Shown piece after piece: positions 25,438 through 34,898 of a DNA stretch of 64,000 bases. Position 1 is the stretch's first letter. The number at the start of each line of letters is the position of its first letter. The position numbers and the translations under genes are program-made. Source of the stretch: Porticoccaceae bacterium (GTDB lineage Bacteria > Pseudomonadota > Gammaproteobacteria > Pseudomonadales > Porticoccaceae); the NCBI GenBank assembly GCA_024644595.1, contig JAHEHL010000005.1, positions 62,001 through 126,000 on the forward strand, written 5' to 3'. The notes below the pieces were generated by a model. That model did not search any database. It was not told where the DNA came from and worked only from the letters and a program-made list of their open reading frames with translations.

Positions 25438-27213
25438 CTATTTATTGCGGGCTCTCAGCCATATGATCGCCAGCACTATTGCCAACAACATGGCAGCGAT
25501 CACGCTGAGTGAAAACCAATTGCTGAGTAGTAGTTTTTTAACCGAGTTGGTTCGAGTCTGCTGAATAAGATCAAACCCCTCCGCCGGCGGCACCACGCCA
25601 AATGCCTGTTCGTAACGCTGGTAATCAATCATCAGTTCGGCAAAGCGCTGTGGCTTGCGCTCGCGCAAATCACGACTCTCGCCCGGGTCAGTGGCGAGGT
25701 TGTAGAGGCGCCAGATATTATCGCCATGGGGTGGGGTGTTGCGGGTCAGTTTGTAGTTGCCTTTGATTAGTGCCGAGTTACCTGATACTTCCATGGCGAC
25801 CGGTTCGTCGGCGGCATAAATAACGTCAGCTGAACCGTTTAACAGTGGCAGCATACTGCGCCCGGTGATCGCGACAGCGTCTCCCGATGGGTGGGCGATA
25901 TCGAGATAGTCGAGCACGGTTGGGGTGATGTCGGTGACCAGACTCAGTGCCCGCTGCCAGTTTTGCGCGGGAATCTTTGGACCAGCGACAATCAACGGAA
26001 CTCTGATACCGCCTTCGGCAGCGTAAAACTTGAACATATTAAGCGGCGAGGCACTGGCACTTGCCCACTCAGGGCCGATAAAGGCCATGCTGCCTTTTTC
26101 GCCGAGATTATCGATGCTGTGGTTGTAACCATTGAAAAACATCCACTGTTTCATGCCGGGCACGGCTACTGGGTCACTGGGTTCCGGTCCATTGTCTGAG
26201 GTGACAATAAACAGGGTGTTGTCGAGTTCGCCGCGGTCTGCGAGATAGTCGAGAAAACGCCCGACATGACTGTCCATGCTCTCAAGCATTGCCGCCTGAA
26301 CCTGCATCGAGCGGGCAAACAACTGTTTGTCCGGCCCCGAAAGGCTGTTCCAATCGCGGTTGCCGGCGGGCATCTTGGCGAGTGGCGCAGCGGCCGGCGT
26401 CAGACCCAGTTCAATCGCTCGCTGCCAGCGCATTTTGCGCAGTGCGTGCCAGCCACGGTCGTAGACGCCATTGTAGCTGTCAGTGATTTCGCGGGGCGCC
26501 TGCACCGGTATATGAATGGCTTGAAAGGCGAGGTAGGAAAAAAACGGCTGGCGTTGCTCGGGCTGTTGGTCACGATCGAGATAATCAATCATACGATCGA
26601 CAATAAATTTTGATGAATAAAAATCTTTCGGCAGATCGGCTGGTTGACCGTCTTCATACCATGGCGCGATATCATAGAAACCCATATAGGGTTTTTGTTC
26701 CCAGTTGTCGGCACCGGAGGCGTCGAGGGCAAAGGAGCGGTCAAACCCGTGCTGGTTGGGAAGGTCCTGCTTGCCGCTGCCCAGGTGCCACTTGCCGGTC
26801 ATATAGGTACCGTAGCCGGCGCCTTTGAGATGCTCAGCTAGCGTTTTAACGCCGGGCTCAAGGAACATCGAGTAGCCGGGTTGTCCGATCTGGTTGTCGG
26901 TAATCACTTCGGGAATGGTGGCGATGCCGGTCCGGTGGTTGTCGATTCCGGTTAGCAGCATCGCGCGAGACGGCGCGCAGAGTGGTGAACTGTGGTAGTT
27001 GCTAAACTTTGTGCCGCGATCGGCGAGGGTTTGGATATTGGGCATTCTCGCTTCGCCGCCAAACGGGGCAAAGTCTGTGAGGCCGGCATCGTCGACCACA
27101 ATCACCACGACATTGGGACGCAGATCGTCCGCGCCTGCACGGCTCGACACGACGACAAGTAACAGCAAAAGGCGGAGCAAAACCGTGAAAGGGGATAGCG
27201 TGCGTGATGACAT
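25438..27213 (-). CDS. Sulfatase, arylsulfatase type, membrane-anchored
   Basis: This is a formylglycine sulfatase with the core CAPSR (Cys79 to Arg83), which is modified to formylglycine, and metal ligands in VVDDAG (residues 39-44). The following GIDNHRTGIATI resembles the Pseudomonas arylsulfatase branch. An N-terminal signal peptide covers about residues 1-28. A C-terminal helix near 564-586 ends in a basic tail, so the enzyme should face the periplasm while anchored in the inner membrane. It is 591 residues long. The natural sulfate ester is unknown. No maturation enzyme is visible in the window. Confidence 0.88.
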   Translation of the reverse strand: MSSRTLSPFTVLLRLLLLLVVVSSRAGADDLRPNVVVIVVDDAGLTDFAPFGGEARMPNIQTLADRGTKFSNYHSSPLCAPSRAMLLTGIDNHRTGIATIPEVITDNQIGQPGYSMFLEPGVKTLAEHLKGAGYGTYMTGKWHLGSGKQDLPNQHGFDRSFALDASGADNWEQKPYMGFYDIAPWYEDGQPADLPKDFYSSKFIVDRMIDYLDRDQQPEQRQPFFSYLAFQAIHIPVQAPREITDSYNGVYDRGWHALRKMRWQRAIELGLTPAAAPLAKMPAGNRDWNSLSGPDKQLFARSMQVQAAMLESMDSHVGRFLDYLADRGELDNTLFIVTSDNGPEPSDPVAVPGMKQWMFFNGYNHSIDNLGEKGSMAFIGPEWASASASPLNMFKFYAAEGGIRVPLIVAGPKIPAQNWQRALSLVTDITPTVLDYLDIAHPSGDAVAITGRSMLPLLNGSADVIYAADEPVAMEVSGNSALIKGNYKLTRNTPPHGDNIWRLYNLATDPGESRDLRERKPQRFAELMIDYQRYEQAFGVVPPAEGFDLIQQTRTNSVKKLLLSNWFSLSVIAAMLLAIVLAIIWLRARNK

Positions 27214-27342
27214 GGGCCTGTTCTTTTGACGTTATTATTTTGGCTTAAGGCAAGATATTTGAAATTGCCGCCGATGTCTAACCTAGCGGTCTAGCAACCC
27301 AAAAATCTGCTATCCGGTAGACGCTTGGCTGATGGTATTAAA

Positions 27343-27359
27343 TGACATAGTATGTGTCA
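27343..27359. promoter_or_regulatory. Near-palindrome between divergent sulfatase operons
   Basis: TGACA and TGTCA arms flank a 7-bp centre (TAGTATG). The site lies in the 182-bp gap between the minus-strand sulfatase and the plus-strand crotonase-sulfatase pair, 37 bp before the latter. The half-site resembles those at 31399 and 43464. Confidence 0.4.
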
Positions 27360-27395
27360 AAATAACAATGTTTTTTTTTGCAGGGGAGTAAGTCA

Positions 27396-28052
27396 GTGAT
27401 CGAACTGAGCAAAGATAATCAGATATTTATTGTCACCATGAATGATGGTGCCAATATGATCTGTCTCGAATGGCAGCAGCGGATGTTGGATATCCTCGAT
27501 CAGCTTGAGCATCAGCCTCACGCCGCCGCCGCGATGGTGATGATCGGGGTGGATAAATTCTTTAGCAATGGCCTCAATCTCGAGGTGCTGAACAAACTCG
27601 ACAGCGACGACTGGCACCGATTTGCCGAACAGATGAAAGCGATTCATAGACGTATGTTGCGCCTGCCATTCCCAACGGTGGCTGCGGTTAATGGTCATGC
27701 CTTTGCCGGTGGTGCGTTTTTGGCGCTGTCCTGTGATTATCGGATTATGCGCGAGGACCGTGGCTGGATCTGCATCTCGGAAGTGGATGCCGGTGTACCT
27801 TTGCCCCAGGGAATGATGGAATTTCTGCGCTATCGGCTGCCACCGATAACCCTCCGCGATGCTGTGCTGACCGGCAAGCGCTATACCGCAGACGAAGCGA
27901 TTGCTGCTGGGTTTGCTGACGGCAAAGCCTCTGCTGAGAATTTGCTCGCAGACGCCAAGGCGTTGGCTGCGAGTTTGGCGGTTAAGGAGTCAGGTATCTT
28001 TACCGCGATCAAACACGCCCATGTGGCACCGATTATTGAGGCACTACAGTGA
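27396..28052 (+). CDS. Enoyl-CoA hydratase/isomerase family protein
   Basis: This crotonase-fold protein has oxyanion-hole segments FFSNGLNL (residues 55-62) and GHAFAGGAF (100-108), and a single catalytic-type Glu129 in SEVDAGVP. The single Glu and the pattern resemble delta3-delta2-enoyl-CoA isomerases of the PECI type more than hydratases. I chose GTG 27396, which lies 7 nt after AGGGGAG. A TTG at 27378 is less likely. The stop overlaps the start of a sulfatase gene (GTGA), a surprising partner. The length is 218 residues. Confidence 0.8.
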   Translation: MIELSKDNQIFIVTMNDGANMICLEWQQRMLDILDQLEHQPHAAAAMVMIGVDKFFSNGLNLEVLNKLDSDDWHRFAEQMKAIHRRMLRLPFPTVAAVNGHAFAGGAFLALSCDYRIMREDRGWICISEVDAGVPLPQGMMEFLRYRLPPITLRDAVLTGKRYTADEAIAAGFADGKASAENLLADAKALAASLAVKESGIFTAIKHAHVAPIIEALQ

Positions 28053-29734
28053 GGCGTGTGGCATTGGTTGTGTCGCTGCTGGTCCTGCTCAGTGCAATTG
28101 CCTGGACCCAGCGCACCGAGATTATGCTGGAGCTGATCAAGCTCAAGATAGCAGCCCAATATCAAAGTGCACCCAATAGACCCGTGCCCTGGCAACAGGG
28201 GCCGGCAGAGTCGCTTGAGCGGTTCAGCAACGCTGATTCACGGCCGCCCAATATTATTTTGATTGTCGCGGATGATCTCGGCTTCAATGATATCTCCACC
28301 TTTGGCGGCGGGGTTGCTAATGGTGCGGTGCAGACCCCAAATATCGATCGGTTGGCCACTGAGGGCGCGATTTTTAATCAGTCCTATTCCGGCGCCAGCA
28401 CCTGTGCGCCGTCACGGGCAATGATGTTGACTGGCCGCTATCCGACCCGTCATGGCTTTGAATTTACGCCAACGCCGCCCGGCATGGGCAAGATGATAGT
28501 GAGATTAAGTGCTGAGCTGGATCCTGCTATGCCGCCTGTCATTTATGATCCGGCGCCTGAAGCACAGCTGCCGCCGTTTGAATTGCAGGGCTTGCCGGCC
28601 TCTGAAGTGACGTTAGCTGAAGTACTTGCACAACAGGGCTATTACACGGCGCATATCGGCAAGTGGCACCTCGGGCGACAGAACGGCATGGCACCCCATG
28701 AGCAGGGCTTTGACGATAGTTTGCTGATGGCCAGTGGTCTCTATCTGCCCGAAGACAGTCCCAACGTGGTGAATGCCAAATTGCCGTTTGACGCGATCGA
28801 TCGATTTCTCTGGGCGAGCATGAACTACTCGGCATCATTCAACAGTGGCAACGAAGATCTGTTTGAGCCCGCCGGCTATCTCACCGACTACTGGACTGAT
28901 GAATCACTCAAGGTGATCGAAGCGAATAAAAATCGGCCTTTCTTTCTTTATTTAGCGCACTGGGGTGTGCATACACCGCTGCAGGCCACCCGCGAGGATT
29001 ATGAAGCAGTTGGCGATATCAGACCTCATCGCAAGCGGGTCTATGCGGCAATGATTCGCGTGCTGGACCGCAGTGTTGGGCGCATTCTCGACAGTCTCGA
29101 AGAGCAGGGGCTGGCGGAGAACACCATTGTCGCGTTTACCAGCGACAACGGTGGCCCTGGGTATATTGGTCTAAAAGATATCAATAGTCCGTTCCGTGGC
29201 TGGAAAATCACTATGTTTGAAGGCGGGATCCGGGTGCCATTGTTCGTTAGGTGGCCGGCCAAAATCGAGGCTGGCACGCAGATTGAAACGCCGGTGGCAC
29301 ACATCGATATGATGCCGACTCTGGCCGCGGCAGCGGGCGTCACGAAATTGCCTAATGTGAAGATAGATGGGGTTAATTTATTGCCTCTGACGACCTCTCA
29401 GGGCGTGGCGGAGTGGACCCGTCATACTCTGTTCTGGCAGAACGGACACTATCAGGTGGTACGCCACGGCGACTGGAAACTACAGGTTAACCAGCGCCCG
29501 ACCGATGGCTTGAAGCAGTGGTTGTACAATCTTGCAGAGGATCCCACCGAGCAACACAATCTGGCCGACAGTCATCCTGACAAGCTTGAGGAATTGAATG
29601 GATTGTTGCGTGCACACCAAGCAGATTCCGTTGGGCCGCTCTATCCGGCGACACTGAATGCACCGATCATGGTAGACAAAACCCGGGCGGAGAATTTTGA
29701 AGCTGGTGATGAGTATGTCTACACCCCTAATTAG
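28049..29734 (+). CDS. Sulfatase, arylsulfatase B-like
   Basis: This second formylglycine sulfatase has the core CAPSR with Cys119, metal-binding VADDLGFND (residues 73-81) and GKWHLG near 203. A single hydrophobic N-terminal segment (about residues 4-20) acts as a signal or anchor. The product is 561 residues, with a C-terminal arylsulfatase domain. Translation is coupled to the crotonase gene by the GTGA overlap. It is divergent from, and only distantly similar to, the sulfatase at 25438. The substrate is unknown. Confidence 0.87.
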   Translation: MRRVALVVSLLVLLSAIAWTQRTEIMLELIKLKIAAQYQSAPNRPVPWQQGPAESLERFSNADSRPPNIILIVADDLGFNDISTFGGGVANGAVQTPNIDRLATEGAIFNQSYSGASTCAPSRAMMLTGRYPTRHGFEFTPTPPGMGKMIVRLSAELDPAMPPVIYDPAPEAQLPPFELQGLPASEVTLAEVLAQQGYYTAHIGKWHLGRQNGMAPHEQGFDDSLLMASGLYLPEDSPNVVNAKLPFDAIDRFLWASMNYSASFNSGNEDLFEPAGYLTDYWTDESLKVIEANKNRPFFLYLAHWGVHTPLQATREDYEAVGDIRPHRKRVYAAMIRVLDRSVGRILDSLEEQGLAENTIVAFTSDNGGPGYIGLKDINSPFRGWKITMFEGGIRVPLFVRWPAKIEAGTQIETPVAHIDMMPTLAAAAGVTKLPNVKIDGVNLLPLTTSQGVAEWTRHTLFWQNGHYQVVRHGDWKLQVNQRPTDGLKQWLYNLAEDPTEQHNLADSHPDKLEELNGLLRAHQADSVGPLYPATLNAPIMVDKTRAENFEAGDEYVYTPN

Positions 29735-29803
29735 ATGCACTGAATAAGCTTGACGCAGTCCGGTGCACGCAATGTGATAGAGGCTATGCAGCAGGAGGGT
29801 TTG

Positions 29804-30433
29804 ATGATGACAGTTTGGATTTGGGTTACAGCCGCCACCGTTTATGGGCTATTTCTGCGTTGGTACTTCAATTGGTCGAGGCCGATGACAGCCGTTGAAG
29901 TGGAGCAGTATATACAGCGTTTTGCGGCCGGAGAGGGTGTGGTAAATACGGATCCCGAGGTACTGCGCCGCTTTCTTGAGCAAGATGATGGCGGTGAGTT
30001 TGTGATGCAGAACCTGATTAAACTGCAGCCAGGCGCTGTCACCCACCCGATCACCGGGCAGCCGGTTCAGTCACGGCTGCTGCTTGAGGAATATACCAAG
30101 CCGTTTATCAAGGCATTGTTTAGACGTGGCGGCCATCCGGTGCTGATGGCGCGCAAAGTGGGTGGTTATATCGACAGCTGGAACTGTGATGCCGATCCGG
30201 AATGGAGCGCCACGGCCATGATGCGTTATCGCAGCCGCCGAGATCTGATCGAGTTGGCGTCGGATAATCGCTTTGCCGATATGCATATTTTCAAACTGGC
30301 GGCGATCGATCAAACGGTTTCATTTCCGACGCAGATTAGTTTAAGTCTGTTTCTTCGGCCCGCTTTTTATGTGCCGATGATAATCCTGTTTGTCGCTGTG
30401 GTCATGCAGCTGGCCGTGTTGCTCTTAACTTAG
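29804..30433 (+). CDS. Membrane-anchored protein of unknown function, DUF1330-like core
   Basis: The 209-residue protein has a hydrophobic N-terminal helix (about residues 2-18) and a C-terminal helix (about 184-208). The middle alpha/beta part (LLLEEYTKP, then a GG-H-VL motif, MMRYRSRRDLIELASD and FADMHIFKL) resembles the dimeric ferredoxin-like fold of DUF1330 proteins. The start at 29804 (or 29807) follows a strong AGGAGGG. The longer frame to 29750 is not needed. It lies 69 bp after the sulfatase and may belong to its operon. The function is not known. Confidence 0.65.
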   Translation: MMTVWIWVTAATVYGLFLRWYFNWSRPMTAVEVEQYIQRFAAGEGVVNTDPEVLRRFLEQDDGGEFVMQNLIKLQPGAVTHPITGQPVQSRLLLEEYTKPFIKALFRRGGHPVLMARKVGGYIDSWNCDADPEWSATAMMRYRSRRDLIELASDNRFADMHIFKLAAIDQTVSFPTQISLSLFLRPAFYVPMIILFVAVVMQLAVLLLT

Positions 30434-30459
30434 CACTTAATTCAGGTCTGGTTTACAGG

Positions 30460-31359
30460 TTAGCGTTTTAAGGCCGCTTTGCGTGCCATAACCTCTGCGC
30501 TAATGACGCTGGCATCACGATCGAAGTCACTGGCGTCGTGGCGCTCGAGTAGCCTGTAGCTTTCATCGCCCCAAGCCCGATTGACCCGTCGTCCGCGCTT
30601 AACTGCGGGTCGACTCTGAATCTCCTCGGTCCAGCGAATCACATTTTTGTAACTGGCGACATCGAGAAATTCACCGGCGTCATAGAGTTTGCCCATCACC
30701 AGGGCGCCGTACCAGGCCATATTGGCCATGTCCGCAATACTGTATTCACCGCCACACAGAAATTGATTATCCGCCAGACGTTGATCCAGTACATCGAGCT
30801 GGCGTTTGACTTCCATGGTGTAGCGATCGATCGGGTATTCAAACTTTTCCGGGGCATAGGCGTAGAAATGACCAAAGCCACCGCCGAGAAACGGCGCACT
30901 GCCAATATTCCAGAACAGCCAGCTCAGACACTCGGCACGCTGCGCCGGTGCTTGCGGAATAAATGCCTGAAACTTCTCGGCCAGATACAGCAGAATGGCC
31001 CCGGACTCAAATACTCGAGTAGGGGGCGTGGTGCTGTGATCCATCAGTGCCGGAATTTTGGAGTTGGGGTTAGCCTCAACAAAACCGCTGCCAAACTGCT
31101 CAGCATCGTTGATATTAATCAGCCATGCATCGTATTCGGCATCCTTAATACCCAGCTCAAGCAGTTCTTCGAGCAGCACCGTCACCTTGACACCATTGGG
31201 CGTACCCAGAGAATAGAGCTGCAACGGATGTTTACCGACTGGCAGTGGGCTGTCGTGGGTCGCACCTGAGACGGGTCGATTAATGCTGGCAAATGCGCCG
31301 CCGTTTGCTTTATTCCAAGTCCAGACTTTTGCCGGTATGTAGGGTGTCTCGTCAGCCAT
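30460..31359 (-). CDS. yghU: Glutathione S-transferase family protein YghU
   Basis: This is an Nu-class glutathione transferase/disulfide-bond reductase. The match to E. coli YghU is visible along most of the length: YQPAKVWTW-like start, NRPVSG, LPVGKHPLQLYSLGTPNG, NPNSKIPAL, FESGAILLYLAEKF and FLGGGFGHFY. The thioredoxin-like domain covers about residues 45-130 and the helical domain about 140-265. It is 299 residues long. It is divergent from the phosphotransferase gene, with a perfect palindrome between them. Confidence 0.93.
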   Translation of the reverse strand: MADETPYIPAKVWTWNKANGGAFASINRPVSGATHDSPLPVGKHPLQLYSLGTPNGVKVTVLLEELLELGIKDAEYDAWLININDAEQFGSGFVEANPNSKIPALMDHSTTPPTRVFESGAILLYLAEKFQAFIPQAPAQRAECLSWLFWNIGSAPFLGGGFGHFYAYAPEKFEYPIDRYTMEVKRQLDVLDQRLADNQFLCGGEYSIADMANMAWYGALVMGKLYDAGEFLDVASYKNVIRWTEEIQSRPAVKRGRRVNRAWGDESYRLLERHDASDFDRDASVISAEVMARKAALKR

Positions 31360-31398
31360 AGTGATTATCTGCTTTTGTTATTGCTGTTGAATTTGATT

Positions 31399-31417
31399 AT
31401 GGCATAATTTATGCCAT
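31399..31417. promoter_or_regulatory. Perfect 19-bp palindrome in the yghU/phosphotransferase gap
   Basis: Arms ATGGCATAA and TTATGCCAT flank a single T. It lies 40 bp upstream of yghU and 88 bp upstream of the divergent phosphotransferase gene, the position expected of an operator for a dimeric regulator. Its size and symmetry fit TetR- or GntR-type sites. Confidence 0.6.
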
Positions 31418-31504
31418 TAATATTGGTCGCCACTCTATGGTGGTAACCGGCTCGCGGATGAGCTGGATTCGAAGATTAGCATAATTACACTGGAATATTA
31501 GTTT

Positions 31505-32536
31505 ATGTCTCAAGTCAGTCTGCTCGATGAAGCCAAATTACTCACTTATCTTGAAGCCCATGTGAAGGGCTTTGCTGGCCCCATTACAGTGAGTAAATTT
31601 GATGGTGGCCAGTCCAATCCGACATTCAAGATCGATGCTACCTCGGGTAGCTACGTGCTGCGCCGTCAGCCGCCCGGGGCCCTGCTGAAATCCGCTCATG
31701 CTGTGGACCGTGAATACCGAGTATTGAACGCGCTGGCCAGTACTGATGTGCCGGTGGCGCGGGTCTACCATCTGTGTGAAGACCGCGACATTATCGGTTC
31801 AATGTTTTATCTGATGGAATATTGCGATGGCAATGTGCACTGGCGTCCTGAGCTCAATGAGATCGACGACCCGGCGCTGCGCGGCCAGATGTACGACGAA
31901 ATGATCAGGGTGATGGCGGCGATTCATTCGGTGGACCTGGAAAAGACTGGTCTCACAGATTACGGCCGGCCGGGGAACTATTTTCAGCGCCAATTGGATC
32001 GCTGGACTGCTCAATACCGTGCCTCCGAGTTGGAAACTATCGACGAGATGGAAAAGCTGATCAACTGGCTCGAAAAACATATGCCCGAAGATGACGGCAA
32101 GGTCTCATTAGTCCATGGTGACTACCGGCTGGATAATTTGATGTATGCCCCTGATAACGGGCGAATTATTGCCGTGCTCGACTGGGAGCTGTCCACTCTG
32201 GGCCATCCCTATGCTGACCTGGCCTATCTGCTGATGGGCATGAAGCTGCCGGCGTCAGATAAAAAAGGCATGGTTAGCGGTCTCGGGCAAATCGATTGGG
32301 TGACTCATGGTATTCCCGACGAAGCGCAGATTGTTGCCCGTTACTGTGCCCTGACTGGCAGTGCTAAAATCGAAAACTGGGATTTTTACATGGCGTTCAG
32401 TTTCTTTCGTCTTGCTGCGATCTGCCAGGGTGTGGCCAAGCGTGCATTGGACGGTAATGCATCCAATGCCAAAGCCAATAATGTCGCTGGGCTGGTGCGT
32501 CCCCTGGCTCAGCTGTCGATGCACTATATCGCTTAG
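31505..32536 (+). CDS. Phosphotransferase family protein, ACAD10/11-like kinase domain
   Basis: This aminoglycoside-phosphotransferase-fold kinase has the catalytic HGDYRLDN at residues 204-211 (Asp206) and the metal-binding LDWELSTLGHP starting at 225. The N-lobe has GGQSNPT and VLRRQPPG. This branch is related to the kinase domain of ACAD10/ACAD11, which phosphorylates 4-hydroxyacyl-CoAs for their breakdown. That role is an inference here. It is 343 residues long. It sits among fatty-acyl-type enzymes, but no acyl-CoA dehydrogenase gene is adjacent. Confidence 0.85.
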   Translation: MSQVSLLDEAKLLTYLEAHVKGFAGPITVSKFDGGQSNPTFKIDATSGSYVLRRQPPGALLKSAHAVDREYRVLNALASTDVPVARVYHLCEDRDIIGSMFYLMEYCDGNVHWRPELNEIDDPALRGQMYDEMIRVMAAIHSVDLEKTGLTDYGRPGNYFQRQLDRWTAQYRASELETIDEMEKLINWLEKHMPEDDGKVSLVHGDYRLDNLMYAPDNGRIIAVLDWELSTLGHPYADLAYLLMGMKLPASDKKGMVSGLGQIDWVTHGIPDEAQIVARYCALTGSAKIENWDFYMAFSFFRLAAICQGVAKRALDGNASNAKANNVAGLVRPLAQLSMHYIA

Positions 32537-32622
32537 CATTCTGGTAACGGGCACGCCAATAACGCGCGCCTAAACAAAACCAGCTTGAAGAATAAAAACC
32601 GGAATAGAAAGAGTACTGAACT

Positions 32623-33711
32623 ATGGGTGATCGAATAACCGTCAGCACACTGGAAGTTAAAAAGGATAACTGGTCAGAGGCGCGCATCACGCTCGAGACA
32701 GTCTCCACGCAACTGGCGCCAGGTGAAGTGTTGCTGCAGGTCGATCGCCAGGCGCTGACCGCCAACAATATTTCCTATGCATCCTCGGGCGATAGCTTGA
32801 AGTATTGGGAGTTTTTCCCCGCCGAAGAGGGCTGGGGACGGATTCCTGGAATGGGTTGGAGTGAAGTGCTTGCCTCGGCGCACCCTGAGGTGCAGGTGGG
32901 CGAGCGAGTGTGGGGTTTTACCCCTTACGCAACCCATCACAAAATTCTTGCCGGCAAGGTCAATGGCTTTTCTTTCAGTGATGTCTCATCTCATCGCGAT
33001 GGCCATGCTCAGGTTTACTGCCAGTTTGACCGCGCAGCGGCCAACCCTATCTATGAGTCGCAGCGCGAAGACCAGGACAGCCTGTTGCGCGGCCTGTTTA
33101 TGACCTCCTGGCTGGTCGAGGACTTTATTGAAATGAACCAGGGTTTTGGCGCCGAAGCCTGTTTGATTACCAGCGCGTCAAGCAAGACCAGCATTGCACT
33201 TGCACATGCTGTTAAGCGTCGTGGAAAGCACGCCAGCATCGGCATTACCTCGCCGGGCAATATCACATTTTGCGAGAGCCTGGGCTGTTATGACAGGGTG
33301 CTTAGCTACGCAGATATCGCCTCTCTCAACAGTGCAACGCCCGTGGTAATGGTCGATATGGCCGGCAATGCCAAGGTGATTGCCGATCTGCATAACCATT
33401 TTCGCGACAATATGCGCCACTCCTGCCGCATTGGAGCCACCCATTACAACCAGATGGGCTCGGTGAAAGGGTTGCCCGGCGCGCGTCCGGAATTCTTCTT
33501 TGCCCCCAGTCATATCAAAACCCGCAGTGATGAACTGGGTGCGATGGTTTTGATGCAGGCGCTGGGTGCAGACTATGCCGGCTTTAGAGTGTTTTGTGAC
33601 AGTTGGATGACCGTGGTGCAAAGCAGCGGGGCAGAGGCCAGCCTGAAAACCTATCAATCGGTATTGGCGGGTACTGCCGATCCGGTCGCTGGGCAGATTG
33701 TGTCGCTGTAA
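32623..33711 (+). CDS. DUF2855 family protein, MDR-like fold
   Basis: The 362-residue protein resembles DUF2855, a branch related to medium-chain quinone oxidoreductases. An N-terminal GroES-like part includes LTANNISYA and EGWGRIPGMGWSEV. A nucleotide-binding-like part near residue 185 reads ITSASSKTSIALAH, and VVMVDMAGN follows. No zinc ligands are evident. It lies 86 bp after the phosphotransferase gene and 13 bp before a GST-like gene, so these three may form an operon. The reaction is unknown. Confidence 0.75.
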   Translation: MGDRITVSTLEVKKDNWSEARITLETVSTQLAPGEVLLQVDRQALTANNISYASSGDSLKYWEFFPAEEGWGRIPGMGWSEVLASAHPEVQVGERVWGFTPYATHHKILAGKVNGFSFSDVSSHRDGHAQVYCQFDRAAANPIYESQREDQDSLLRGLFMTSWLVEDFIEMNQGFGAEACLITSASSKTSIALAHAVKRRGKHASIGITSPGNITFCESLGCYDRVLSYADIASLNSATPVVMVDMAGNAKVIADLHNHFRDNMRHSCRIGATHYNQMGSVKGLPGARPEFFFAPSHIKTRSDELGAMVLMQALGADYAGFRVFCDSWMTVVQSSGAEASLKTYQSVLAGTADPVAGQIVSL

Positions 33712-33724
33712 CAGGACAGTTGGG

Positions 33725-34771
33725 ATGACAACACAACAGCGGATAACACTGATCGGCGCAACGCCATCACCCTATACGCAAAAGATGCTTGCGTTGATGC
33801 GCTATCGGCATATTCCATTCAATATCAACTGGGACATGCCAGAACATTTTCTGGCCAAACGAGGCATTGCAGTACCAAAGCCGGTTTTGCTGCCGACCTT
33901 TATTTTTGCCGATGCTCAAGGTGAAGCGCGAGCCATGTGCGACTCAACGCCGATTATCCGTCGTCTGGAGGCAGACTTTGCAGGGCGTTCTGTGCTGCCC
34001 GACGATCCTGCGCTGGCATTTATTGATTACTTACTCGAGGACTTTGCCGACGAGTGGTGCACGAAATATATGTTTCACTATCGCTGGCACCTGCCGGTGG
34101 ATGCGGAGAATGCAGGAAACTTACTGCCGCTGGGTTACAACGTCAGTTTGCCGGCGGAGCAATTGGCGCAGTTCAAACAGCACTTTTCCCAGCGGCAGAT
34201 TAGCAGACTTTATGTGGTCGGCTCGAATGACACCACGGCACCGATTATTGATGCCAGCTATCGGCGCTTTCTCAAGGCGATGGAAGCGCATCTGGCACAG
34301 CAGCCTTATTTGTTGGGCGCGCGGCCCGGGGCAGCAGACTTTGCGCTCTATGGCCAGTTAACCCAGCTGGTGGGTTTTGATCCCACTCCGCGTGAGATTG
34401 CTCACAGAGTTTCACCGCGCACGGTGGCCTGGGTCGGTCAATTGGCAGACCTGAGTGGCCACGAGCCCACTGATCAGCAGTGGCTGACAGTAGAACAGCA
34501 GTCTCAGACCCTGCGTGGCCTGTTGAGCGAAGTCGGACGAATGTATGCGCCAGCACTACTGGCCAACGCTGCCGCGTTCAAGGCAGGTGAGAAGGATTGG
34601 CAGGCTGAGATTGATGGCGCGTTGTGGCAACAGCAGACGTTCCCCTATCAGGTGAAGTGCCTGCAGTGGATTAATCAGCACTATGCCGAACTGAGTAATG
34701 CAGACAGGGCCAGAGTCAATGCTCTGCTAGAGGGTAGTGGATGCGAATCGATGTTGTCGATCTCTGGCTAA
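33725..34771 (+). CDS. Glutathione S-transferase-like protein (paralogue 1)
   Basis: An N-terminal thioredoxin-like domain (about residues 5-90) starts TLIGATPSPYTQKMLALMRY and has DSTPIIRRLEADF in the usual glutathione-site position. A helical C-terminal domain follows, including LGARPGAADFALYGQL near 200. The ATG at 33725 follows AGGA by 8 nt. Length is 348 residues, longer than ordinary GSTs. It shares order, length and motifs with the protein at 59089-60084, so the two are paralogues. The substrate is unknown. Confidence 0.78.
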   Translation: MTTQQRITLIGATPSPYTQKMLALMRYRHIPFNINWDMPEHFLAKRGIAVPKPVLLPTFIFADAQGEARAMCDSTPIIRRLEADFAGRSVLPDDPALAFIDYLLEDFADEWCTKYMFHYRWHLPVDAENAGNLLPLGYNVSLPAEQLAQFKQHFSQRQISRLYVVGSNDTTAPIIDASYRRFLKAMEAHLAQQPYLLGARPGAADFALYGQLTQLVGFDPTPREIAHRVSPRTVAWVGQLADLSGHEPTDQQWLTVEQQSQTLRGLLSEVGRMYAPALLANAAAFKAGEKDWQAEIDGALWQQQTFPYQVKCLQWINQHYAELSNADRARVNALLEGSGCESMLSISG

Positions 34772-34898
34772 GGTTTCACTGCCAGATAATGGCATATACT
34801 GTGTTTAAATAATTTGTCTGTTATGTGCCCCTTGGCCGCTAGCCGAGTGAGCCGTCAGGTTGAGGTATCAAAGTATTGAAATATTCAAAGGTAACGCT

